A stretch of DNA of 48,055 nucleotides from positions 1-48,055 of the forward strand of contig JARGOX010000013.1 of NCBI GenBank assembly GCA_029233925.1. Direction: 5' to 3'. This document shows positions 17,553-26,951 of this stretch, one piece after another. The stretch comes from Rhizobiaceae bacterium. GTDB taxonomy: Bacteria > Pseudomonadota > Alphaproteobacteria > Rhizobiales > Rhizobiaceae. The first letter of the stretch is position 1. Each line of letters starts with the position of its first letter. The notes beneath the pieces are model-generated. The model saw only the letters and a program-made list of their open reading frames with translations, made no database searches and was not told the DNA's origin. The position numbers and the translations under genes were made by a program.

Positions 17553-18301
17553 GCGATATGATGATACGCATCGAGAAGGTGTGCAAAACCTACCACGTGA
17601 AATCACGGGCAGAACCGGTCCGCGCATTGGACAATGTGACCAATCACATTGATCGCGGCGAGGTTGTGGTGATCATCGGTCCATCGGGATCGGGCAAATC
17701 CACACTTTTGCGATCGCTGAACGGGCTTCAGGAAATCGATAGCGGCGCGATCTTCATCGACGGCGTCAGCGTGACCGACAAGAAGACAAATCTGAACCTT
17801 CTGCGCTCGCAAGTCGGCATGGTTTTCCAGCATTTCAATCTTTATCAGCACAAGACCGCCTTCGAAAACATCGTGCTGCCGCAGACTGTGGTGCTCAAGC
17901 GCAGCCGCGCCGAAGCAGAGGCCATTGCCAATGATCTTTTGAACAAGGTCGGCATTCCGGATCTCGGCGGCAATTATCCGTCGATGTTGTCGGGCGGACA
18001 GCAGCAGCGTGTTGCCATTGCCCGGTCGTTGGCCATGAAGCCGAAGGTCATGTTGTTTGACGAGGCCACATCGGCGCTTGACCCCGAAACTGTCGGCGGG
18101 GTTCTGGAATTGATGCGGGGCCTGGCCGCTGACGGCATGACAATGGCCGTCGTCACGCACGAAATGGGGTTCGCGCGCGAGGCCGCCGATCGCGTGATCT
18201 TCATGGATGCCGGTGCCATCATCGAGGAAAACACCCCCGACCAGTTTTTCGACAACCCGCAATCGGAACGAGCCCAGGATTTCCTGCGGCAGATTCTGTA
18301 A
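17549..18301 (+). CDS. polar amino acid ABC transporter, ATP-binding protein
   Basis: This is the ATPase of a polar amino acid importer (GlnQ/HisP type), about 250 residues, acting at the cytoplasmic face. Walker A is [13 protein letters not shown], the Q-loop region is [15 protein letters not shown], the signature [16 protein letters not shown], Walker [15 protein letters not shown] and the switch [11 protein letters not shown] 17549 overlaps the racemase stop as ATGA, indicating translational coupling. All catalytic motifs are intact. The conserved [14 protein letters not shown]-like stretch is typical of the polar amino acid subfamily. Confidence 0.95.
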   Translation: MSDMMIRIEKVCKTYHVKSRAEPVRALDNVTNHIDRGEVVVIIGPSGSGKSTLLRSLNGLQEIDSGAIFIDGVSVTDKKTNLNLLRSQVGMVFQHFNLYQHKTAFENIVLPQTVVLKRSRAEAEAIANDLLNKVGIPDLGGNYPSMLSGGQQQRVAIARSLAMKPKVMLFDEATSALDPETVGGVLELMRGLAADGMTMAVVTHEMGFAREAADRVIFMDAGAIIEENTPDQFFDNPQSERAQDFLRQIL

Positions 18302-18339
18302 CGCGCCACAAAAAACGAAACCACAACAAGGAGAGTAAA

Positions 18340-19140
18340 ATGAAAAAATTGACCAAATTTGCAGCGGCCGCTGTCAGCGGTGCCTGTCTGGCTCTGATGG
18401 CGACGGCTTCATTTGCCGAAACCACGATGGAAAAAATCGTCAGAACCGGGCAGATGACCATTGCCGTGCAGACTCAGGGGCCGCCCGTCAGCTTTATCAA
18501 CAAGGACGGCAAAAGAACCGGTCTTGCTGTTGAACTCGCCCAGTTGATGGCCGACGACATGGAAGTTGAACTGATCGTTCAGGACTATGACTGGAAAGGT
18601 CTTATTCCGGCGCTTCTCTCCGGCAAAGCCGATTTCATTGCGGCCGACATGACCCCGACTGCCAAGCGCAGCATGCAGGTTGTCTTTACCGAGCCGGTGT
18701 TTTTCTCCGAAACCATTGCCTTCGCGATGAAGGATTCAGGTTATAAAACCTGGGAGGATCTGAATGTTGCAGGTGTTTCCGTTGGTGCAACTCAGGCCTC
18801 TTCATGGGCTGACATTGCGCGCAAGAAGATGTCCAATGCCGAACTGAAGGAATTTGCCGGCGGTACCGCGCAAACCGTTCAGGCGCTGACTTCCGGTCGC
18901 ATCAATGCCGGTGTTTCCGACAGGGCGACGATTGCCGGCTTCATGTCTTCGATCGACGGCCTGGTTGTACTTGATGGCCAGATCAGCCGCGAACCGCTTG
19001 GTTTTGCAACCCGTCCCGACTCAACGCATCTGCTGTTTGCGCTGGACAATTACATGGGCCTGATCCGTGCTGACGGGCGTCTGGAAGAAAAGCTTGATTA
19101 CTGGTGGAACACCACCAACTGGGAAGCAGACAACAAGTAG
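18340..19140 (+). CDS. amino acid ABC transporter substrate-binding protein
   Basis: This is a periplasmic solute-binding protein of the family 3 (SBP_bac_3) type, 266 residues, delivering substrate to the two permeases downstream. A Sec signal peptide (KKLTKFAAAAVSGACLALM, cleavage after ASFA) is followed by the two-lobed fold: MTIAVQTQGPPVSFI and GLAVELAQLMADDMEVE in lobe one and DFIAADMTPTAKRSMQVVFT as the conserved central strand. The start is preceded by AAGGAG. A stem-loop just after the stop probably raises its abundance relative to the permeases. Ligand cannot be predicted from sequence by eye. Confidence 0.93.
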   Translation: MKKLTKFAAAAVSGACLALMATASFAETTMEKIVRTGQMTIAVQTQGPPVSFINKDGKRTGLAVELAQLMADDMEVELIVQDYDWKGLIPALLSGKADFIAADMTPTAKRSMQVVFTEPVFFSETIAFAMKDSGYKTWEDLNVAGVSVGATQASSWADIARKKMSNAELKEFAGGTAQTVQALTSGRINAGVSDRATIAGFMSSIDGLVVLDGQISREPLGFATRPDSTHLLFALDNYMGLIRADGRLEEKLDYWWNTTNWEADNK

Positions 19141-19163
19141 GTTCCCGCCTCCCGAACGGGTTT

Positions 19164-19187
19164 CACGGCGGCCTTCGCGCCGCCGTG
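19164..19187 (+). terminator. stem-loop after the substrate-binding protein gene
   Basis: CACGGCGGC and GCCGCCGTG pair perfectly around a six-base loop, with no T-run. Lying between the binding-protein gene and the permease genes, it most likely partly terminates transcription or protects the upstream mRNA, a common arrangement in importer operons. Confidence 0.6.
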
Positions 19188-19239
19188 ATGCAAACCGAAA
19201 AATCGCGAATCATCAATAGGCTCGAAACCGGATTTGTAA

Positions 19240-19932
19240 ATGGGTTGGCTTCAAAGTGTCTTTAACTTTCGGATCGTCTCTCAGTATTGGGAGGTCTTCG
19301 CGCAGGGCATAGTCAACACAATCCTGATTTCGGCTGTTTGTCTGATCTTGTCGTTAAGCCTTGGAATCCTGGTCGCGCTGGGACGCCGCTCGAGCAATCC
19401 GCTGATCTGGCGACCGCTCGCCGTTTACATCCAGGCCATACGCTCCACGCCGCTGCTGATACAGATTTACCTGATCTATTATGGCCTGCCGGCTCTGCTT
19501 CCATTCGGGAATTTTCTGAATGAAACACAGACGGGCATCATCGCGCTGACGATCCACACCACCCCCTATATGGGCGAAATCATTCGCGCCGGCCTTGAGT
19601 CGGTTCATCGCGGTCAGATCGAAGGCGCCCTTTCCGTCGGCATGACACCCAGACAGACCATGACAAATGTTGTCCTGCCGCAGGCGATTGCCAATGTGGT
19701 GCCACCCCTGCTGGGCCAGACGGCTGTTCTGATCAAGGACACGTCCCTTTTGAGCATCATCGCCGTCTTCGAGCTTATGGGGGCGGGCTTGCGGATGTTC
19801 TCCGAAACGGTCATAGCCACGGAAAGCTACGTGACGACCGCCGTATGTTATCTGGCCATATATGCCATGATGCTGGGGCTTTCCGGCCTGGTGCAACGCA
19901 AATTGGGCGGTTCCGCCTGGCAGGAAAATTAG
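19240..19932 (+). CDS. amino acid ABC transporter permease (first)
   Basis: This is an inner-membrane permease of the HisM/HisQ-type family, 230 residues with about five membrane helices, for example NTILISAVCLILSLSLGILVAL at the N-terminal part. The family motif IRSTPLLIQIYLIYYGLP is present. The ATPase-coupling EAA loop reads EGALSVGMTPRQTMTNVVLPQA. It pairs with the next permease to form a heterodimeric channel. The start ATG lacks a strong Shine-Dalgarno but is the only one at the N-terminal boundary. Confidence 0.93.
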   Translation: MGWLQSVFNFRIVSQYWEVFAQGIVNTILISAVCLILSLSLGILVALGRRSSNPLIWRPLAVYIQAIRSTPLLIQIYLIYYGLPALLPFGNFLNETQTGIIALTIHTTPYMGEIIRAGLESVHRGQIEGALSVGMTPRQTMTNVVLPQAIANVVPPLLGQTAVLIKDTSLLSIIAVFELMGAGLRMFSETVIATESYVTTAVCYLAIYAMMLGLSGLVQRKLGGSAWQEN

Positions 19933-19942
19933 GAAATAGCGC

Positions 19943-20632
19943 ATGGAATGGTTTGCACACAAGTGGGATATCATTGACCAGCTGACGCCCTTCCTGCTTC
20001 AGGGCCTCTGGACAACGTTCAAGATATCGATCGTTGCAATTTTCTTCGGTTCGATGCTGGGATTCATTCTGGGTGTTCTCAAGACGCTTCAGATCTATCC
20101 GCTGGAAAAGCTGATCAACACATACCTTCATCTGTTGCGCGGATCGCCCTATCTGGTTCAGCTTTACATCGTCTATTTCGTCTTTCCGTCATTCAACATC
20201 AGCTGGCTGAATTTTGACAGTTTTACCGCGGCAGTGGTTTCACTGTCGCTCTACACCTCAAGTTATGTGACCGAAATTGTCGCCTCGGCGATCTTCGCGG
20301 TGCCAACCGGACAGAGCGAGGCCTCCCGCTCGGTCGGCATGACCAAAGCGCAGGCCTACAGATATGTTATCCTGCCGCAGGCGCTCAAGATGACAATTCC
20401 GCCGATGGCCAGCGTCTATGTGATCGTCATCAAAAGCACAGCGGTGCTTTCAGTGATCGGCATTGCCGAACTGACCCGTCAGGGGGAAGTGGCCATCATG
20501 CGCATGCCGGGCGACATCATGTTCATCTACAGCCTGATCGCCATCTTCTATTTCTTCTATTGCTTTCCCGTCCTGCGCTTTTCCAAATGGGCAGAAACGC
20601 GCTTCGGCTCCATTGGGATCGACCTGAAGTAA
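19943..20632 (+). CDS. amino acid ABC transporter permease (second)
   Basis: This is the second permease of the same importer, 229 residues. Its conserved sequences are LLRGSPYLVQLYIVYFVFP and the EAA loop EASRSVGMTKAQAYRYVILPQALK, with about five hydrophobic segments. It starts ten bases after the first permease with GGAAATAG upstream, so both are made together. Some 120 bases separate it from the first FAD enzyme gene. Confidence 0.93.
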   Translation: MEWFAHKWDIIDQLTPFLLQGLWTTFKISIVAIFFGSMLGFILGVLKTLQIYPLEKLINTYLHLLRGSPYLVQLYIVYFVFPSFNISWLNFDSFTAAVVSLSLYTSSYVTEIVASAIFAVPTGQSEASRSVGMTKAQAYRYVILPQALKMTIPPMASVYVIVIKSTAVLSVIGIAELTRQGEVAIMRMPGDIMFIYSLIAIFYFFYCFPVLRFSKWAETRFGSIGIDLK

Positions 20633-20758
20633 TCCTGAGATCCAGGCATGCCCAGAGATCCAGGTATGGCCTGAGGCTGGTGCGGGTCGTCGTATCGGAT
20701 TTCCACGCAGGTCAGATTTGTCGTTTTAGCGAAAACAGTCACGATTTTTGACGAAGTG

Positions 20759-22036
20759 ATGCCCATGGTCCAGCGCAGGAAAGATAATAGAGCGCAGTCC
20801 ATCGCCATTGTCGGTGCGGGGATCGTCGGCTGTGCCGCGGCTTTGGCACTGGTTCTGGACGGGCATCAGGTCACGCTGTTCGACCCGGATGCACCCGGGG
20901 CCGGCACATCGTCGGGCAATGCCGGCGGCATTGTTACCGGTTCGGTGACACCGACGGCCACACCGGATGTATTGCGCGCGTTGCCATCCATTCTGTTCGA
21001 CCGCTCGTCGCCCGCCGTGCTGCGTTTGCGCCATTCGCTAAAAGTGCTGCCCTGGTTATCGCGCTTTATACGCGCCGGCTTGCCCGGCGAGATGAACCGC
21101 ATTGCAGCAGCACTTCACCCGCTCGTCTCGGGCTCGCTGATCGCGCATCGCTCCCTGGCGGCGCAGGCAGGCGCTGCGGCGATGATCACGCAGGAAGGCT
21201 GGCTGAAAGTCTTTGCCTCAAAGCAGGCCTTTGCCGCCACCGCGCTGGACCGGCGGCTGATGGACCGCTTTGGGGTGGATTATGCAATCCTCGACCACAA
21301 GGCTGTCACCGACCTGGAACCAGGCCTCAATCCGGCGCTTTGCGCGATCGGGTTCTATCAGCCCGGCTGCGGGTTCGTGCGCTACCCCAAAGGACTGGCG
21401 CAGGCCTATTTCAACGCTGCCGCAAGGCAAGGCGCGATCCATCTGAAACAGCAGGTTCGTGGGGTTGCCCGGCGCAGCGAAGGCGGTGTGAACGTTCATG
21501 TCGAAGATGCCACGCACGGATTTGACCGACTGGTGGTGGCGGCAGGGGCCTGGTCTGCCAGTCTGGTGCGGCAATTGGGTGACCGGGTGAACCTTGATAC
21601 AGAGCGCGGTTATCACATCGGCTTTGGCGCCCAAACGGCCGGGTTGATGCGCGGTCCTGTGGTGCTGCCGGAGATGTCGATGGTTCTGTCGCCCATGCAA
21701 GATGGTCTTCGGCTTGTCAGCGGCGATGAATTGGCCGGGCTGACCGCGCCCCCCGATTACAACCGTATCCGGGCGCTGATCCCGGCGGCCCGCCGTGCGG
21801 TGCCTGCGCTGCTGGATGTGGAGCCGGAGGCGCAATGGATGGGCTTTCGTCCTTCCACTCCGGATTCTTTACCAGTGATCGGCCCTTCGCCAAAAGGCAA
21901 CGATGTGATCTATGCTTTCGGGCATGGTCATCTTGGTTTGACCCTTGCGGCCATCACGGCGCAAATGGTAGCGGATATGATCGCCGGTCGGGCGCCGGAG
22001 ATTGATCCCCATTCCTATCGCATTACAAGGTTTTGA
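20759..22036 (+). CDS. FAD-dependent D-amino acid dehydrogenase/oxidase (DadA-like)
   Basis: This FAD enzyme of the DAAO/DadA superfamily probably deaminates a D-amino acid to a keto acid. It has about 425 residues. The Rossmann dinucleotide motif SIAIVGAGIVGCAAALAL is at the N-terminus, TSSGNAGGIV is the typical second FAD contact, and the C-terminal GFRPSTPDSLPVIGPSP then AFGHGHLGLTLAA is diagnostic of DadA-type enzymes. I take ATG 20759; a GTG one codon earlier is an alternative. Combined with the DapF-family racemase and importer upstream, it suggests L-to-D conversion followed by oxidation. Its TGA stop is in the same frame as the next gene. Confidence 0.88.
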   Translation: MPMVQRRKDNRAQSIAIVGAGIVGCAAALALVLDGHQVTLFDPDAPGAGTSSGNAGGIVTGSVTPTATPDVLRALPSILFDRSSPAVLRLRHSLKVLPWLSRFIRAGLPGEMNRIAAALHPLVSGSLIAHRSLAAQAGAAAMITQEGWLKVFASKQAFAATALDRRLMDRFGVDYAILDHKAVTDLEPGLNPALCAIGFYQPGCGFVRYPKGLAQAYFNAAARQGAIHLKQQVRGVARRSEGGVNVHVEDATHGFDRLVVAAGAWSASLVRQLGDRVNLDTERGYHIGFGAQTAGLMRGPVVLPEMSMVLSPMQDGLRLVSGDELAGLTAPPDYNRIRALIPAARRAVPALLDVEPEAQWMGFRPSTPDSLPVIGPSPKGNDVIYAFGHGHLGLTLAAITAQMVADMIAGRAPEIDPHSYRITRF

Positions 22037-22042
22037 CCCATC

Positions 22043-23386
22043 ATTTCTGATTTTCCCTTTACGCTGGCCACGCCGCCGGAACATATCGGTCCGCTGCCAG
22101 AGGCAGTCGATGTCACGGTCATCGGCGGTGGCATCATCGGGCTCATGACTGCCTGGGAACTTTCGCGCGCAGGTCTTCGCGTCCTGCTGTGCGAAAAGGG
22201 CAAGGTGGGCGGCGAACAGTCCGGGCGCAACTGGGGCTGGCTGCGCCAGCAGGGCAGGGATCTGGCGGAATTGCCGATCATGATGGAGGCGATGCGTTGC
22301 TGGCGTGACATGCCGCAGGAGCTGCGTGATGGCATCGGGTTCAAGCAGACGGGCATTACTTACCTTGCCCGGGACGCGGCGCGCATTGCTGCCTTTGAGG
22401 CCTGGCTGGCCGAGGCGCAAAGGCATGGCATTGATACACGGCTTTTGTCCCGCCGGGAGACCGAGGCCATGCAGCCCAATGCGGCAGGCTGGATTGGTGC
22501 CTTGCATACACCGTCTGACGGCCAGGCTGAACCTTTTGTCACCGTTCCACTGCTGGCCCGCGCCGCCTGTGCAGACGGGCTGATCATCCGCGAATTATGC
22601 GCCGTGCGCGGGCTGGAGTGTTCCGCCGGCCAGATCAGCGGCGTCGTGACCGAGGCGGGTCACGTGCGTTGCACGCGCGTGGTCGTGGCGGGTGGCGCCT
22701 GGTCGTCGCTGTTGCTTAAGGCCCATGGTGTTCGGCTGCGGCAATTGTCCGTTGTGTCGAGCGTCGCAACAACGGAAAAAATACCGGCGAGCCTGTCGCG
22801 CACCGCCATGGCAGATGATCGTTTTGCGATCCGGGGCAGGGCGGATGGTGGCCACAATCTGACGGCCTGGTCATCGCATGTGTTTTTCATCGGTCCCGAT
22901 GCCTTCCGCAACTTTGGCGCCTTTGTGCCGCAGCTTCTCGACGACATGCGCAGCACCAAGCTTCGGCCCGCGGCGCCGCGCGGCTATCCTGATGCCTGGC
23001 GTACCTCGCGTCGCTGGAAGAATGCGGATCAATCCCCGTTCGAGCGTTGCCGTATGCTCAACCCGCGTCCCGACGGTGCCGGTATTGCGCGCCTTCAGGA
23101 ACAGTTCGCCGCCGCATTCCCGGAGATTGGAAAACCAGCAATCGCCGCAAGCTGGGCCGGCTTGATCGATGTCACACCCGACATGCTTCCCGTGCTGGAT
23201 CACGCGCCGATCCCGGGGCTGATTATCGCCACCGGCATGAGCGGCCACGGCTTTGGCATTGCGCCCGGGATGGCGAAAGTGATCGCCAACCTGGTGCAGA
23301 ACCGTGACCAGCAGCACGATATCTCCGCTTTCCGTTATGGAAGGTTTTTCGATGGCTCGAAGATCAGGGGCTCTTCGGCAATCTGA
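22043..23386 (+). CDS. second FAD-dependent oxidoreductase, with unusual start
   Basis: This is a second DAAO-superfamily flavoprotein, about 447 residues if started near 22043. The Rossmann motif [18 protein letters not shown] begins at about residue 27, [18 protein letters not shown] is the FAD-contact region of this subgroup, and the C-terminal [19 protein letters not shown] closes the FAD domain. The first in-frame ATG (22145) lies inside the Rossmann motif and would destroy FAD binding. Reading upstream gives [21 protein letters not shown], typical of the true N-terminus. The only start candidates are ATC 22040, ATT 22043 or CTG 22064, weakly served by ACAAGG. A rare start codon, readthrough of the preceding TGA or a sequencing error are all possible. 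Function in the operon is likely oxidation of the same or a related amino acid. Confidence 0.8.
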   Translation: MSDFPFTLATPPEHIGPLPEAVDVTVIGGGIIGLMTAWELSRAGLRVLLCEKGKVGGEQSGRNWGWLRQQGRDLAELPIMMEAMRCWRDMPQELRDGIGFKQTGITYLARDAARIAAFEAWLAEAQRHGIDTRLLSRRETEAMQPNAAGWIGALHTPSDGQAEPFVTVPLLARAACADGLIIRELCAVRGLECSAGQISGVVTEAGHVRCTRVVVAGGAWSSLLLKAHGVRLRQLSVVSSVATTEKIPASLSRTAMADDRFAIRGRADGGHNLTAWSSHVFFIGPDAFRNFGAFVPQLLDDMRSTKLRPAAPRGYPDAWRTSRRWKNADQSPFERCRMLNPRPDGAGIARLQEQFAAAFPEIGKPAIAASWAGLIDVTPDMLPVLDHAPIPGLIIATGMSGHGFGIAPGMAKVIANLVQNRDQQHDISAFRYGRFFDGSKIRGSSAI

Positions 23387-23505
23387 CTGTCGTTGAAATG
23401 ATTGTCGGCCGTTTTATTGACTGCAAAGTGATCCGAATGCGCTGGAGCTCCGTAACCAGATCATCCAGCAGCAAGCTGGCGATTAGATATATCAGGAGAA
23501 ACTCC

Positions 23506-23991
23506 ATGTTCCGTCGTACTTTTCTTGCCGTGACTTCTGCCGCTCTTCTTGCGGTTTCCTCCGTCGCCTTTGCAGACAACCATTCGAAGGATATCGTTGA
23601 CACCGCAGTTGAAGCCGGTTCCTTCAAAACACTGGTTGCCGCAGTGCAGGCCGCAGGTCTTGTGGACACATTGAAGGGCGAGGGTCCGTTTACCGTTTTC
23701 GCGCCAACGGATGACGCCTTCGCAGCGCTACCGGAAGGCACCGTTGAAAATCTGTTGAAGCCTGAAAACAAGGATCAGTTGACTGCAGTCCTCACCTATC
23801 ACGTCGTGCCGGGCAAGGTGATGAGCGGTGACCTGAGCAACAACATGATGGCCAAAACCGTTCAGGGTGGCGACGTGACCATCATGACCGAAGGCGGTGT
23901 GACCGTCGACGGCGCCAATGTTGTCACAGCTGACATCGAAGCATCAAACGGCGTCATTCACGTGATTGACGCGGTTATTCTTCCCAAGTAA
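23506..23991 (+). CDS. secreted fasciclin (FAS1) domain protein
   Basis: This is a 161-residue exported protein consisting of a Sec signal peptide ([22 protein letters not shown]) and one FAS1 domain. The H1 motif reads [17 protein letters not shown] and the H2-region [11 protein letters not shown], with the final [13 protein letters not shown]. Single FAS1 proteins in proteobacteria are periplasmic or surface adhesion proteins. ATG 23506 is chosen because AGGAGA sits eight bases upstream and the signal peptide begins there; an open frame extends back to 23398 without signal. It is monocistronic, closed by a terminator. Confidence 0.93.
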   Translation: MFRRTFLAVTSAALLAVSSVAFADNHSKDIVDTAVEAGSFKTLVAAVQAAGLVDTLKGEGPFTVFAPTDDAFAALPEGTVENLLKPENKDQLTAVLTYHVVPGKVMSGDLSNNMMAKTVQGGDVTIMTEGGVTVDGANVVTADIEASNGVIHVIDAVILPK

Positions 23992-24002
23992 TGCAACGAC
24001 CG

Positions 24003-24042
24003 CAGGGCCTTTCCAAACGGGAAGGCCCTGTGGGTTTTCCTT
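24003..24042 (+). terminator. rho-independent terminator after the fasciclin gene
   Basis: CAGGGCCTTTCC pairs with GGGAAGGCCCTG around an AAAC loop with one mismatch, followed by TGGGTTTTCCTT. It begins 12 bases after the stop codon. It may also serve the convergent acetate kinase gene in part. Confidence 0.8.
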
Positions 24043-24119
24043 GTGATCTGTGTTTGAAGGATTTCGGTCCCGATGTTGTACCGTGCGGACGTTGGCAGAG
24101 GTGTTTTCAAATCCGCTCT

Positions 24120-25301
24120 TCAGGAAAGAAAACTGCGGCAATCCCTTGCAACAATCGCCTCTTCGTTGGTTGGCACGACAAAAACCTTCACGCGCGATTT
24201 TGCCGCGCTGATCAGGGCTGCATTGCGATCATTTTCAGCTGGTTCCAGCGCAACGCCCAGCCAGTCCAGTTGATCGCATATCAGCTGGCGCGTCAGGGCG
24301 GAGTTTTCACCGATTCCCGCGGTAAAGACCAAAGCGTCGAGCCCGCCAATGGCTGGCACGAGACCTGCCAATATACTGGCCGCGCGATAGTTGAAAAGAT
24401 CAATGGCGTCTCGGGCATGGGGAGCGTCGCTTTGCTCCAGAACATACATGTCATTGCTGATGCCCGAGACACCCAGAAGGCCTGATTGGCGGTAAAGCAA
24501 ATCCTCGATAGTGCTGGCGTCCATACCCTTGGCTTGCAGCAGATAGAGCAAGACCCCGGGGTCAATCGTTCCGCACCGACTGCCCATCATCAGGCCGTCC
24601 AGCGCCGTGAATCCCATGCTGGTGGCCACGCTTTTGCGGTTTTTCATTGCGCACATGCTGGCCCCGTTGCCAAGATGTGCAACGATGACGCGCCCGTCTG
24701 CCTGATCACCAAGATACTCGGGCAGGACGCCGGCAATATAATCGTAGGACAATCCGTGGAACCCGTAGCGGATAATCCCCTCATCGCTCAAAGCACGCGG
24801 CAGAGCGAACAATTGCGCCAACCGCGTCTGGCTGCGATGAAAGCCGGTGTCGAAACAGGCAATCTGAGGCAGGTCGGGCTGCCACTTGGCAACGGCCCGA
24901 ATGGCCGCCAGATTATGCGGTTGATGCAGGGGGGCCAGGGGCACAAGCGTTTCCAGCTCCTGCAGCACAGAATCGGTCACGCGGGTTGGTTTTGAAAATT
25001 GCCTTCCTCCATGAACGACACGGTGGCCGACGGCCACAAGCCTCTGATCACCATGGCGCCGGGCAATCCACTGCAACAGCTGCGCAATCAGATGTGCGTG
25101 GTTGGACGCAGCCTCCAGTTTCTCCATTGCCCCCTTGTCGAGCGCCTTGCCGTTTGCGTCTTTGGCCGAGAAGACAGGGGCACGGCCGATATTTGCCACT
25201 TCGCCGCTCATCCTGGCCCTTGTTGACGCTGTATCGGCGTCAAACATTGCAAACTTCAAACTGGATGACCCGGCATTGAGCGTCAGGAGAACCTCATTCA
25301 T
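24120..25301 (-). CDS. ackA: acetate kinase
   Basis: This enzyme interconverts acetyl phosphate plus ADP with acetate plus ATP, in the cytoplasm. It has 393 residues, a normal length. Motifs in order are LNAGSSSLKFAMFD (phosphate 1), VGHRVVHGG, ACFDTGFHRSQ, VAHLGNGASMCA (phosphate 2), FTAGIGENSA (adenosine) and VPTNEEAIVARDC at the C-terminus. ATG 25301 overlaps the stop of the MaoC-PTA gene as ATGA, so the two are translationally coupled. Close homologues also act on propionate or butyrate, so the acyl specificity is open. Confidence 0.95.
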   Translation of the reverse strand: MNEVLLTLNAGSSSLKFAMFDADTASTRARMSGEVANIGRAPVFSAKDANGKALDKGAMEKLEAASNHAHLIAQLLQWIARRHGDQRLVAVGHRVVHGGRQFSKPTRVTDSVLQELETLVPLAPLHQPHNLAAIRAVAKWQPDLPQIACFDTGFHRSQTRLAQLFALPRALSDEGIIRYGFHGLSYDYIAGVLPEYLGDQADGRVIVAHLGNGASMCAMKNRKSVATSMGFTALDGLMMGSRCGTIDPGVLLYLLQAKGMDASTIEDLLYRQSGLLGVSGISNDMYVLEQSDAPHARDAIDLFNYRAASILAGLVPAIGGLDALVFTAGIGENSALTRQLICDQLDWLGVALEPAENDRNAALISAAKSRVKVFVVPTNEEAIVARDCRSFLS

Positions 25302-26695
25302 ACCTTGAGGTCCCTGGAGCGGGCGTGAACGACCAATTGTGCAATCGCGGTGGAGGCCAGCCGCGACAACAAACCGTCTGCGCGACTGGTCAGAACGATC
25401 GGGATGCGGGCACCCATGACGATCCCAGCTGCATCGGCCCCGGCCAGGTAGATCAGTTGTTTGGCGATCATGTTACCGGCCTCCAGATCGGGGACGATCA
25501 GGATATCCGCATCACCGGCCACATCAGAATGGATGTCCTTTGCTTCGGCTGCTGCTCTGGATATGGCGTTGTCGAAAGCCAGCGGACCGTCGAGCACGCC
25601 ACCGACGATCTGTCCGCGCTGTGCCATCTTGCACAGGGCGGCTGCATCCACCGTGGAGGGAATTTTGGGCGTTATGGTTTCGACCGCTGACAGCAAAGCC
25701 AGCTTCGGCAGGACAATCCCCAGAGCATGGGCCAGATCGATCGCATTCTGCACGATATCGCGTTTGGTCTGCAGGTCGGGAAAGATGTTGATGGCGGCAT
25801 CGCTGATCAGCAGCGGCTTGGGGTAGTTCGGCACGTCCAGAGCAAAGACATGGCTCATGCGCCGCTCGGTCCGCAAACCGGTTTGACTGTTCATCACAGG
25901 CGCCAGCAATTCATCCGTGTGAATCTTGCCTTTCATCAACATGTCGACCTTGCCCTCCCGCGCCAGCGCCACTGCCCGTTCGGCGGCGGCGTGACTATAG
26001 GGAACATCAATGATCTCGATTCCGTGCAGATCTCGCTCTGCTTCAGCAGCAGCGGCCTCGATCTTTGCCCTGGGGCCGATGAGAACGGGAATGATCATTC
26101 CCCTGGCGCCAGCCTCCAGGGCCCCCTCGATGGAAAGTCCGTCACAGGGGTGCACGACAGCCGTGCGGACGGGTGCAAGGGCGGCCGTCGCTTTCATCAA
26201 GGCTGCAAACCGGGCGCCACGCTCGTGCAGATGCACTTCGGGCAGCATGACGCGCGGACGACGGACCTTTTCGCTTGGCGCAATGACCAGCGCCTGACCT
26301 TCGATGACGGTTTTGCCGCTTTGATTCGTACACAGGCAATCAAGGGTCACATGGTGATGTTTGGCGCTCTTTTGCGCAACGGTGACACGCACCGTGACCG
26401 TGTCGCCTAATCCGACGGCGTTTCGGAAACTGAGGTTTTGATTGAGATAGATTGTTCCGGGGCCGGGCAATTCTGTGCCAAGCAACGCAGAAATGAGCGC
26501 GCCGCCCCACATGCCATGTGCGATGACCTTGTGAAATATGTCGGAGTTTGCAAAATCACTGTCCACATGGGCAGGGTTCACGTCGCCGGACATGACGGCG
26601 AATAATTCAATGTCCTCCGGTTTCAATGTGCGCGTCAGCTCCGCACTGTCACCGATCTTGAGTTCGTCAAATGTCTTGTTCTCGATAAAGTGCAT
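25298..26695 (-). CDS. bifunctional MaoC-like enoyl-CoA hydratase / phosphate acyltransferase
   Basis: This is a fusion of two enzymes, 465 residues. Residues about 1-145 form a MaoC hotdog domain, with FAVMSGDVNPAHVDSDFA holding the Asp/His active-site block, and would hydrate an enoyl-CoA. Residues about 160-465 form a phosphate acetyl/butyryltransferase: HPCDGLSIEGALEAGARG, DMLMKGKIHTDELL, FPDLQTKRDIVQNAI and a C-terminal VPDLEAGNMIAKQL. The phosphotransferase passes an acyl group from CoA to phosphate, and ackA then makes ATP. The fusion of both domains is common in Rhizobiales. The pairing suggests energy conservation from an acyl-CoA, or acetate assimilation. AAGGCGGA precedes ATG 26695. 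Confidence 0.92.
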   Translation of the reverse strand: MHFIENKTFDELKIGDSAELTRTLKPEDIELFAVMSGDVNPAHVDSDFANSDIFHKVIAHGMWGGALISALLGTELPGPGTIYLNQNLSFRNAVGLGDTVTVRVTVAQKSAKHHHVTLDCLCTNQSGKTVIEGQALVIAPSEKVRRPRVMLPEVHLHERGARFAALMKATAALAPVRTAVVHPCDGLSIEGALEAGARGMIIPVLIGPRAKIEAAAAEAERDLHGIEIIDVPYSHAAAERAVALAREGKVDMLMKGKIHTDELLAPVMNSQTGLRTERRMSHVFALDVPNYPKPLLISDAAINIFPDLQTKRDIVQNAIDLAHALGIVLPKLALLSAVETITPKIPSTVDAAALCKMAQRGQIVGGVLDGPLAFDNAISRAAAEAKDIHSDVAGDADILIVPDLEAGNMIAKQLIYLAGADAAGIVMGARIPIVLTSRADGLLSRLASTAIAQLVVHARSRDLKV

Positions 26696-26951
26696 GAATA
26701 TCCGCCTTGTCCCGGTCCCGACTCAGGTTTTGCCCAATGTATTATCCTTTTCCATTCCGGTCCTGATTTTTCGGCAAGAGATTCGATCCCGTGGAAAGCC
26801 TAACCGGCAAACAGCCTGCCTTCGACAGGCGCACAGATGGTCGCCGTCTACACTGAAGGTGATGTGAACGGTCTGCAGACAGATACCCGGTCCATCCGAC
26901 CAGGGGCTAACGGTGTCTGCTACATCCTTCAAATTGAAAGGCACAGACCGT

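Noticed and set aside
23398-23505. N-terminal extension of the fasciclin protein
   Set aside because: It would bury the signal peptide; AGGAGA before ATG 23506 marks the true start.
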